Assembly (NCBI GenBank): GCA_016284575.1
Contig: JAEEPD010000141.1
Location: 1 to 11,055 of the forward strand
Length of the DNA stretch: 11,055 bases
Source of the DNA: Bacillota bacterium
GTDB lineage: Bacteria; Bacillota; Clostridia; Peptostreptococcales; Anaerovoracaceae
Reading direction: 5' to 3'
Below are positions 6,206 through 11,055 of the stretch, piece by piece; position 1 is the stretch's first letter, and every line of letters starts with the position of its first letter. Made by a program: the position numbers and the translations under genes. The notes below the pieces were generated by a model. It searched no databases. It was not told the origin of the DNA and saw only the letters and a list, made by a program, of their open reading frames with translations.

Positions 6206-6222
6206 GTTACAGGCATATTACA
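6206..6222 (-). promoter_or_regulatory. Candidate WalR-type binding box
   Basis: On the minus strand the sequence is TGTAAT-N5-TGTAAC. It matches all twelve defined positions of the known WalR (YycF) consensus TGTWAH-N5-TGTWAH and is oriented toward the secreted-protein/yycH/yycI cluster. WalR and PhoP sites are related, so on the plus strand GTTACA-N5-ATTACA could also be read by a PhoP-like regulator of rnhA. By simple arithmetic with equal base frequencies, a match in a 175-bp gap on either strand is expected less than once in a thousand, somewhat more in AT-rich DNA. Confidence 0.5.
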
Positions 6223-6256
6223 CAGCAGTTAAATGGCCTTTACAGTTGGACGGAAA

Positions 6257-6280
6257 AGGGCCCGAAAGGCCTTGTTTTTT
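6257..6280 (+). terminator. Terminator-like hairpin in the rnhA leader (possible attenuator)
   Basis: AGGGCC (6257-6262) pairs with GGCCTT (6268-6273), six pairs with one G-U, around a CGAAA loop. G and six T (6275-6280) follow. The T-tract abuts the AAGGAG ribosome binding site of rnhA (6281-6286). No plus-strand gene lies upstream whose transcript would need ending, so the element would act on the rnhA leader itself, either as an attenuator or as protection from stray transcription. Confidence 0.45.
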
Positions 6281-6300
6281 AAGGAGTTCTGGCAATAAAG

Positions 6301-6849
6301 ATGACAAGCGGAAAGTTAGTGAACATATATACCGACGGGGCCTGCTCCGGAAACCAGAACGAGGAGAACTCCGGGGGCTGGGGCTGCGTGCTGGAATTTC
6401 GCGGAAGAGAGAAGGAGCTGTTTGGCGGGGAGATCAACACCACCAATAACCGCATGGAGCTGTCCGCCCTTATCTCAGCCCTGGAGGCTCTTAAGGAGCC
6501 GGGACTTAAGCTGCGCATCTATTCCGACAGCTCCTACCTTGTGAACTGCTTTCGGAACCGCTGGTACGAGGGCTGGCAGAAAAATGGCTGGAGGAACAGC
6601 AAGAAGGACCCTGTGGAGAACCGGGAGCTCTGGGAGAGGCTGCTGGAGCTTCTTTCCCCGCACAGCGCCGAATTCTTCCTGGTGAAGGGCCACGTAAACG
6701 CCGCAAACGAGGCCGCGGCGGAAAAGGCTTACCAGAGCTACATAAAGCACAACGGCCCCGAGGACCGGGACCGCTTTCTCGAAATATTAAGCTACAACAA
6801 GCGCTGCGACGAGCTCGCCACACGCTTTCAGAGAGGGGTAACGGAGTAG
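6301..6849 (+). CDS. rnhA: Ribonuclease HI
   Basis: A 182-aa endonuclease that cuts the RNA strand of RNA-DNA hybrids, acting on R-loops and replication primers in the cytoplasm. The catalytic set is intact: Asp12 in YTDGACSGN, Glu53 in NNRMEL, Asp76 in YSDSSY, His131 in VKGHV and Asp170 in RCDELA. About 38 residues separate His131 from Asp170, compared with about 10 in E. coli, which accounts for most of the extra length over the usual 150-155; similar insertions occur in other clostridial RNases HI. The ATG at 6301 is used, although AAGGAG lies 14 nt upstream, longer than usual. It is the only plus-strand gene, divergent from the wal cluster, with a hairpin in its leader and a terminator at its end. 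Confidence 0.95.
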   Translation: MTSGKLVNIYTDGACSGNQNEENSGGWGCVLEFRGREKELFGGEINTTNNRMELSALISALEALKEPGLKLRIYSDSSYLVNCFRNRWYEGWQKNGWRNSKKDPVENRELWERLLELLSPHSAEFFLVKGHVNAANEAAAEKAYQSYIKHNGPEDRDRFLEILSYNKRCDELATRFQRGVTE

Positions 6850-6867
6850 CATCTGGCCCTCTTTTTT
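6832..6867 (+). terminator. Intrinsic terminator overlapping the rnhA stop
   Basis: AGAGGG (6832-6837) in the last rnhA codons pairs with CCCTCT (6857-6862), and a run of six T follows (6862-6867). The 19-nt loop contains the TAG stop codon. The stem is short and the loop long, but the T-tract is good and the position is what is expected for a single-gene transcript. Confidence 0.55.
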
Positions 6868-6975
6868 ATTGCGTTTCTGCATTATTGCTATGCTTTTTTA
6901 CGGCTTTTCTGCAGTTCGGCGGATGAAGGCATCTTTTTTTCATGCAGCCGATCTCTGCAGCATCAGCGACCATCA

Positions 6976-7740
6976 TCATCGCTTCTTGTAAAGCACCAGC
7001 TCAGGATCGCTTCCCCCCTCGCCGTAGGTGCAGATCAGTATAAAATCCATGCACGCAAGTACGCCGAAGCACCTGTCTCCTCCGAATTCGGACTCCAGCT
7101 GGTTCCCCAGATAGGTGACCCCATCGTTAAGGAACTTCACCGTTGCCCCGCTGGGGAGACGGTAGGGAAGGTTCACATAGCTTCCTGCCAGAGCATTCAG
7201 CCTCTCAAGCTTTGGCAGGCCCTCGATCCCAAGGGCGTTTATCTCTTCTATCAGCTGCTTCTTAAAGGCCTCGAACTGGCCGCCGTCGCTGAGCTCCTCA
7301 TATCTCTTCCAGTAGTCGAGCTTTGGCAGGTTCAGCTTAAGATAATCTCTGGCCTGAGCCTCGGTAAAGCCCTCCTTCACCATGTTCGGCACGCAGACCT
7401 CGATCAGATCGTCCATATCGCTGTAGGTGTAGGTCCCGTCGGCGAAGCACCACTGGCAGTAGTCCTCGTTCAGGCTGCCGTCACTGTTATGGCCCAGTAT
7501 GGAATCCTCCAGCGGCATGCCGCAGCACTGGCAGATCAGCTTGTGCGGGGAGCCCAGCAGCGTATTTATGGAAACGTTGAAAAGCCTCGAAAGAAGCTTC
7601 AGGGTCTCGGTATTTGGAACCGTTTCGCCGTTCTCCCAGCGGGACACGGCCTGGCGGGTGACAAAAAGCTTCTCAGCCAGCTCATCCTGGGAGAGACCGT
7701 TCTTCGTCCGAAGCTCGTATATTACATCCTGTGTACTCAT
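6976..7740 (-). CDS. XRE-family regulator with zinc ribbon and unknown C-terminal domain
   Basis: A 254-aa protein (from the ATG at 7740). Residues about 5-62 are a Cro/C1-type helix-turn-helix: ELRTKNGLSQDELAEKLFVT then RQAVSRWENGETVPNTETL, with the recognition helix at TRQAVSRWE. A putative zinc ribbon of the CxxCGMPL type follows (about 69-100: CQCCGMPL and later CQWCF), supplying four cysteines. A linker with an NMVKEGFTEAQARDYL helix leads to a C-terminal domain (about 180-254, ending DPELVLYKKR) of unknown function. A GTG at 7743, three bases upstream, is an equally possible start; GGAGG lies 6 or 9 nt away. It is probably a DNA-binding repressor responding to a ligand or metal. Target and signal are unknown. 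Confidence 0.85.
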   Translation of the reverse strand: MSTQDVIYELRTKNGLSQDELAEKLFVTRQAVSRWENGETVPNTETLKLLSRLFNVSINTLLGSPHKLICQCCGMPLEDSILGHNSDGSLNEDYCQWCFADGTYTYSDMDDLIEVCVPNMVKEGFTEAQARDYLKLNLPKLDYWKRYEELSDGGQFEAFKKQLIEEINALGIEGLPKLERLNALAGSYVNLPYRLPSGATVKFLNDGVTYLGNQLESEFGGDRCFGVLACMDFILICTYGEGGSDPELVLYKKR

Positions 7741-7763
7741 CACTCTTTACCTCCTCGCCTCCG

Positions 7764-7769
7764 ATTATA
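7764..7769 (-). promoter_or_regulatory. -10 element upstream of the XRE regulator
   Basis: A perfect TATAAT on the minus strand, about 24 nt before the regulator's ATG, leaves a short leader containing the GAGGAGG ribosome binding site. The -35 position 17 bp upstream reads GTGTTT, a poor match, so the promoter may need an activator or be weak. An inverted repeat lies just upstream. Confidence 0.4.
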
Positions 7770-7792
7770 CCCCTGCGCCCTTTGGAAAACAC

Positions 7793-7807
7793 GCAACCCT
7801 CTGTTGC
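7793..7807. promoter_or_regulatory. Inverted repeat, operator candidate
   Basis: GCAAC-N5-GTTGC is a perfect 5-bp inverted repeat with a 5-bp spacer. It is centred about 33 bp upstream of the -10 of the XRE regulator gene, so it would lie over or next to the -35 region. Its size fits a dimeric helix-turn-helix repressor, so autoregulation by the downstream XRE protein is a reasonable guess. It could also be a chance small palindrome. Confidence 0.3.
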
Positions 7808-7870
7808 TTCAGTATAGCAGGAAGGGCCGGCAGCTTAAATTATGGCTATGACCGTTCCGGGATCTGCGGC

Positions 7871-8206
7871 TTACCGGCTTTTCCGGCGGTTTATCCGCAC
7901 TGTGGATGCTATGGCATATACGATCGCAGCGGCGGCAAGAACTATCTCGAAAAAGAGGAAAATGCTGCTGTGCAGCACCAGGGACAGGCCAAGCATTACA
8001 AACAGAGCGCCAAGTATGGTGAATACCACTGCGGACTGCCTGTAATAGGGGCCTTTGTCCATGCTCTCCCGCTCCTTTTCGGCTGCATAAAGCCAGGCGT
8101 TGTTCAGCGGAACGCCCTTTTCCATGAACTGCCTTACTGCAAGGACCAGCAGCGCACCTGCAAGGGCGAAAACCACGAAGGCGGTTATCAGTTCTCCAGT
8201 CTTCAT
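7871..8206 (-). CDS. Small membrane protein, DUF3784-like
   Basis: A 111-aa protein with three predicted membrane helices (about residues 7-24, 58-76 and 79-103) and a basic C-terminus (RINRRKSR). The segment between helices one and two (NNAWLYAAEKERESMDKGPYYR) is the place where DUF3784 proteins carry their GY-type, Glu/Asp/Lys-rich motif, so I assign it to that family with moderate confidence. Function unknown. The ATG at 8206 overlaps the stop codon of the upstream DUF402 gene (ATGA), with GAGGAG inside that gene's last codons, so the two are translationally coupled. It is the last gene of the four-gene operon. I see no clear terminator between it and the XRE gene. Confidence 0.7.
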   Translation of the reverse strand: MKTGELITAFVVFALAGALLVLAVRQFMEKGVPLNNAWLYAAEKERESMDKGPYYRQSAVVFTILGALFVMLGLSLVLHSSIFLFFEIVLAAAAIVYAIASTVRINRRKSR

Positions 8207-8808
8207 GTTCTCTTCTCCTCAGCGGACTTTATACCGCTTTTTCCTGCTCCGGCTGATCCGGCTCCATCTGACGCTTCCAGATCCCTTTTCAGCTCCTCAA
8301 ACCTCTCGCCAAAAAAGGCCTTTATCCTTTCGGTGTTCTGCGTCAGGTCCCGGAACATCTTTTCACCGTCCGCCAGAGCCCTCTCGTACTGCTCTTTGGT
8401 GATCTCACCCAAAGAATATGCCTCATCCAGCTCGTCTCTGTCCAGCTCAAATACCCTGCTGCCGTAGACCACGTAGTCCAGGTACATGTCCTCAAAAACC
8501 GGATCCTCGGCCAGCGCCTCGTTTCCTCCGGTCACATCCACATAGAGCTGGATAAAACGGTCCTGCTCGTCGAACATCGCTGTGAACCAGTAATGGGAGC
8601 CGTCCAGAGCCAGCTGCAGCCAGCAGTAGCCGGTATCTGCCAAAACCACATCATCGCCGTCCATGACACGGCGCATGGGCGCGGTCAGCTCAAGGATCTT
8701 AAGCAGGGAGACCTTTCCATTCAGTTCTCCGAAAGAAAAGTCACGTATTATCTGTTTTTTCGAGAGCACCCTTGTCCAGCTGCTCCTGAGCATGTCTCTT
8801 TTGACCAT
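8203..8808 (-). CDS. DUF402-domain protein (FomD/Ntdp-like phosphohydrolase family)
   Basis: A 201-aa cytoplasmic protein. The central part (about residues 60-145) has the DUF402 pattern: HYWFTAMFDEQDRFIQLYVD, then FEDMYLDYVVYG, then ELDRDELDEAY and GEITKEQYERA. Characterised relatives, FomD of Streptomyces and a staphylococcal nucleoside tri-/diphosphatase, hydrolyse phosphoanhydrides with divalent metal. The conserved acidic residues (Asp91, Asp107, Asp111, Asp123) are present, so activity is plausible but the substrate is not predictable. A C-terminal tail rich in Gly, Ala and Ser (about 178-195) is extra. The ATG at 8808 has AGGAAGG 7 nt before it and is preferred to a GTG at 8832. It lies 36 nt after the GNAT gene and overlaps the DUF3784 gene by four bases. 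Confidence 0.78.
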   Translation of the reverse strand: MVKRDMLRSSWTRVLSKKQIIRDFSFGELNGKVSLLKILELTAPMRRVMDGDDVVLADTGYCWLQLALDGSHYWFTAMFDEQDRFIQLYVDVTGGNEALAEDPVFEDMYLDYVVYGSRVFELDRDELDEAYSLGEITKEQYERALADGEKMFRDLTQNTERIKAFFGERFEELKRDLEASDGAGSAGAGKSGIKSAEEKRT

Positions 8809-8844
8809 TGGTCGACCTTCCTGTCCGGCCACCGAGCTTTATCC

Positions 8845-9363
8845 TTATCTGTGAATATACATCCGCGTCATATCCGGCTCCCCGTCCCCCTGCACCATGC
8901 AGAGGAACTCCCAGCCGTAGCGCTCGTAAAAGCCTGTGTGATCCGTCACCAGGTAGACGGGGCTGATGCCCTTTGCGCGCAGGTCCTCAACCGCCATGTC
9001 CAGAAGGCTTCCGGCGATTCTTTTGCCTCTCACGTCCGCCTCGGTATAGACCGCGCAGATATTGGGCGAAAGGTCCTTGCGGTCGTGGAAGTCGTTTTCG
9101 ATGGCTCCAAGGCCGCCCACTATGCGGTCCTTCTCCAGGCAGAGATACCAGCCCAGCTCGGTTTCCCCTGCCAGATAGGCATCCATGCACTCAAGATAGG
9201 CCTCCTCAGGCACATGCCACTTGCTGCTGAACCACTCCGCCGCCGGCTTCTCCAGCTCCGGCTCATCCCTTAGCGTTATGTATCTGAAGCGCCCGGGCTC
9301 ATTATTCGGCATTTCTGTGCCTTTTCCGTATTTTTCAGCGCTTTCGCTTATTTCTTTACTCAT
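8845..9363 (-). CDS. GNAT-family N-acetyltransferase
   Basis: A 172-aa single-domain acetyltransferase. Motif A is visible as VYTEADVRGKRIAGSLLDMA (RxxGxxxA-type acetyl-CoA loop, about residues 105-124). The end of the fold is marked by VYLVTDHTGFYERYGWEF. The N-terminal 20 residues are charged and may be an extension; a second Met at residue 18 (MPNNEPGRF) is a less likely start because AGAGGT lies 9-10 nt before the ATG at 9363. The substrate is unknown; the TDHTGFYERYGW ending is usual for small-molecule or aminoglycoside-like acetyltransferases but does not identify one. It begins 15 nt after the 477-aa gene and is followed closely by the DUF402 gene, so it belongs to the same operon. Confidence 0.88.
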   Translation of the reverse strand: MSKEISESAEKYGKGTEMPNNEPGRFRYITLRDEPELEKPAAEWFSSKWHVPEEAYLECMDAYLAGETELGWYLCLEKDRIVGGLGAIENDFHDRKDLSPNICAVYTEADVRGKRIAGSLLDMAVEDLRAKGISPVYLVTDHTGFYERYGWEFLCMVQGDGEPDMTRMYIHR

Positions 9364-9378
9364 TTATTTTGACCTCTG

Positions 9379-10812
9379 TCAGTAACCAAGGAATTTTTTC
9401 AGTTTATTGTTTGAAAGAAGCTCCTCTTTATCGATCCCAAAGGAAGCTCCCGGCACGATCTCAAGATAACGGTCCAGGAACTCATCATATGTGGGCGCCT
9501 CAAAGCAGTGGGGCGTGATAAAAAACTCCCTGCTGCCGCCTGTCACCCGGTTTCCGGCCTGTACGAATACCTTGTAGTCCCCGGTCTTAAGCTTTGAAAA
9601 CTCGTATCTTTCCAGATACCATCCGTGAAGATCTATGCGTCCGAAGGGAACCGCGAAGGTTGCCACGACCGGATTCGCCGCCAGGGCGGCACTCTGATAA
9701 TCATACTCAACGCTTTCTATAAAGCGCTCCGCAGAGCTGCAGTCGCAAACAGTATAATCATTCTCATCCCTGTAGGCTCTTACGAACTCCCAGTCTCCCT
9801 CCACCTGCTTGATGGCATAGCGCCAGTTTTTCTCAAGCATTTTTTTATCGACCCAGCGGTAATCCTTTTTTACATTTTCATACGCTTTTTCCAGATATAC
9901 CTCTATATCCAGCCCATATCTGAATTTTTCTGCGGGATCGTTGTTTTTAACAGAGTCCCTCGCATATTCGCAGAGAAAATCAATAAACTCGTCAGCCGTG
10001 CGGCCATCCTTCCACTCGCTGACGGCTACCGAGCCATTATAGAGTTTTGTAGATTGACCGAAAACATACTGTCCGTGACAGGGGACTATCTCCCAGGGCG
10101 TCCGCTTTTTCATCTGCGTGACTGTTGCCCAGGGGTATTCCTTAAGCAGCTTTTCCAGGGCCTTTTGGTAGTATACATCGACATCCGTTCCGTATTTGAA
10201 TATCTCAGGATCTGCCGAAGGATTTTTGTTCAGCTCCTCCTCGCGCCTTCTTTCATTTTCCTCCTCTTCCTCCGCCTCAAAAATGTCATCGGGGCTCAGA
10301 GCAGTCCATGCCCAGACCTTGTCCATACCATAGCTTGCCAGCGCAGGAGCGTAAATAAACAGCCCCTCGTTTTCCTTCAGCTTATCCCACCTTCCGCCCG
10401 CCATTCCTCCGTTCATCAAAAGCAGAAGGCAGTACTGCTCGCTCTTCGGAAAATCTCCATTCTTTAAGGATTTGAAATCTTTAAAAACGGCCTTATGAGC
10501 GTCTTCCTTTTCCGGGCCGAGATTGATAAAATCGATCTCTTCATCCTCCAGGCAGCTCGTAAGATCATAGCGTTCCAGCGAATGCCACTTAAAGACCTCT
10601 TCATAAGAGACCGAATCTCCCGTTCCCCGGATGAATTTCCCTGAAACAGAATTTTTATCCTCATAGTTGTCCGGCGACCATTTTCCCGCGGTAAAGCGGC
10701 CGTCCTTCAGCTCGAGAAGGCAGAACTCGGAATATTCCGGCATGTCCCCTCCTTCGATATTGTGAAATTCATTAAAGGACAGCCTGAGCGTCCTGTAGTC
10801 GCATGTAAACAT
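9379..10812 (-). CDS. Unknown protein with two tandemly duplicated domains
   Basis: A 477-aa protein, probably cytoplasmic (no signal peptide or membrane segment), that I cannot assign to a named family. It has two pairs of internal repeats. Repeat A occurs at about 13-90 and 110-180 (FNEFHNIEGGDMP / FKDFKSLKNGDFP, then CLL-L--G---G-W). Repeat B occurs at about 204-290 and 296-376 (FKYGTDVDVYYQKALE / FRYGLDIEVYLEKAYE, then a W and EFIDF / RFIES). A highly acidic linker (FEAEEEEENERRREEE, about 178-193) separates A from B. The C-terminal 98 residues (TGGSREFFITP, TYDEFLDRYLEIVPG, LKKFLGY) form a further conserved-looking domain. The ATG at 10812 has a modest GGGGAAG site; an ATG at 10743 has a much better AAGGAGGGG site but would remove part of the first A repeat. 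First gene of the operon. Confidence 0.75.
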   Translation of the reverse strand: MFTCDYRTLRLSFNEFHNIEGGDMPEYSEFCLLELKDGRFTAGKWSPDNYEDKNSVSGKFIRGTGDSVSYEEVFKWHSLERYDLTSCLEDEEIDFINLGPEKEDAHKAVFKDFKSLKNGDFPKSEQYCLLLLMNGGMAGGRWDKLKENEGLFIYAPALASYGMDKVWAWTALSPDDIFEAEEEEENERRREEELNKNPSADPEIFKYGTDVDVYYQKALEKLLKEYPWATVTQMKKRTPWEIVPCHGQYVFGQSTKLYNGSVAVSEWKDGRTADEFIDFLCEYARDSVKNNDPAEKFRYGLDIEVYLEKAYENVKKDYRWVDKKMLEKNWRYAIKQVEGDWEFVRAYRDENDYTVCDCSSAERFIESVEYDYQSAALAANPVVATFAVPFGRIDLHGWYLERYEFSKLKTGDYKVFVQAGNRVTGGSREFFITPHCFEAPTYDEFLDRYLEIVPGASFGIDKEELLSNNKLKKFLGY

Positions 10813-10832
10813 CGTGATTCTTCCCCATTAAT

Positions 10833-10953
10833 ACGCCGAAAACACCTTTCCTCCGGGACGCTGCGTCTTTATGTAAAAATGACTTTTCCCTGCATGGATT
10901 ATGCGTCTTTATGTTAAAACGCCTTTCCCCTGCCGGGATCCCGGATCTATATG
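10833..10953. repeat. About three copies of a 40-bp tandem repeat
   Basis: TGCGTCTTTATGT occurs at 10862-10874 and again at 10902-10914, exactly 40 bp apart, and a third form (TCTATATG) lies another 40 bp on at 10946-10953. The second part of the unit, CTTTTCCCTGC / CCTTTCCCCTGCCGGGA, keeps the same 40-bp period between units two and three; unit one has a one-base length difference. Because 40 is not a multiple of three, the repeat cannot encode a regular peptide repeat, so it is most likely non-coding. It fills the upstream region of the 477-aa gene, where promoter or operator sites would be expected. Confidence 0.65.
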
Positions 10954-10986
10954 CATAAATACCGCCCGGCGCAGGGCCTGACGGCA
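10954..10986 (-). terminator. Candidate terminator of the gene at the right edge
   Basis: On the minus strand TGCCGTC (10986-10980) pairs with GGGCGGTA (around 10967-10960), seven pairs including two G-U, with a further GGC/GCC stem inside the loop. ATTTAT follows. It lies 5-30 nt after the stop of the partial gene entering from the right. The T-tract is interrupted by A, so strength is uncertain. Confidence 0.4.
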
Positions 10987-10990
10987 TGTT

Positions 10991-11055
10991 TTATTCGCTG
11001 AGAAGCTCTTTAAGGCGCTCCAGCTCGTCTCTGCTGTAAGAATCCAGTATGATCG
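10991..11055 (-). CDS. C-terminal end of a gene cut by the window edge
   Basis: The minus strand is open from the right edge to a TAA at 10993-10991 and gives the 20-residue tail IILDSYSRDELERLKELLSE. The amphipathic, charged helix is typical of a protein C-terminus, and a hairpin with a T-rich tail follows directly, which supports a real gene end. Too little is visible to name the product. Confidence 0.5.
   Translation of the reverse strand, partial: IILDSYSRDELERLKELLSE

Noticed and set aside
7499..8467. 322-codon plus-strand open frame opposite the XRE, DUF3784 and DUF402 genes
   Set aside because: It spans three well-supported minus-strand genes and their intergenic region, and has a serine/leucine/proline-rich shadow composition with no ribosome binding site.
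9625..10467. 280-codon plus-strand open frame opposite the 477-aa gene
   Set aside because: The minus-strand protein shows internal domain duplications and a proper ribosome binding site, which a real overlapping gene would not preserve. The plus-strand translation resembles random hydrophobic shadow sequence.
10833..10953. CRISPR array
   Set aside because: The 40-bp units are contiguous and similar along their whole length, with no unique spacers and no cas genes nearby. It is a simple tandem repeat.
10772..10987. 71-codon minus-strand open frame across the 40-bp repeats
   Set aside because: The repeat period is not a multiple of three, so no peptide repeat is kept. It overlaps the start of the 477-aa gene in another frame and has no convincing ribosome binding site.

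Overview
The window reads as a chromosomal stretch of a moderately GC-rich Bacillota, most likely class Clostridia (Lachnospiraceae-like). The basis is the wal/yyc accessory genes (yycH-yycI-walJ-htrA order, as in low-GC Gram-positives), AGGAGG-type ribosome binding sites before nearly every gene, and families common in Clostridia (DUF3784, XRE regulators with a CGMPL zinc ribbon). The family-level assignment is inference. No rRNA, tRNA, CRISPR array, prophage or intact insertion sequence was seen.

Layout. Positions 1-215 hold no recognisable gene, are AT-richer than the rest, and end in a 29-bp palindrome of the mobile REP-like type. A double-GNAT acetyltransferase (216-1085, minus) follows, separated from the next gene by an intrinsic terminator. 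Then comes the minus-strand cell-wall cluster: a secreted protein of unknown function (5427-6125), YycH-like (3999-5417), YycI (3456-3989), WalJ metallo-hydrolase (2512-3315) and an HtrA/DegP-type membrane serine protease (1205-2464). In Bacillus and Staphylococcus these follow the response regulator walR and kinase walK. Here neither walR nor walK is present, and the cluster begins with the secreted protein. A close match to the WalR box lies just upstream of it, in a 175-bp divergent region shared with rnhA (RNase HI, 6301-6849, plus), which is the only plus-strand gene. rnhA has a terminator-like hairpin directly before its ribosome binding site and a terminator at its stop codon.

The right part is again all minus strand. 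An XRE regulator with a zinc ribbon and an uncharacterised C-terminal domain (6976-7740) has its own candidate promoter and an inverted-repeat operator candidate. Upstream of it lies a tight four-gene operon read from 10812 down to 7871: a 477-aa unknown protein made of two different tandemly duplicated domains, a GNAT acetyltransferase, a DUF402 phosphohydrolase-family protein and a DUF3784 membrane protein, the last two overlapping by ATGA. This operon is preceded by about three copies of a non-coding 40-bp tandem repeat. The tail of one more minus-strand gene enters from the right edge.

How they may work together. The wal cluster is expected to act at the membrane and outer face of the cell, sensing or tuning wall metabolism (YycH, YycI, secreted head protein), with WalJ in DNA repair/replication coordination and HtrA in envelope protein quality control. 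The right-hand operon has no assignable pathway. The most distinctive points are the walRK-less wal cluster with its own candidate WalR site, the duplicated-domain unknown protein behind a 40-bp tandem repeat, and the possible attenuator of rnhA.
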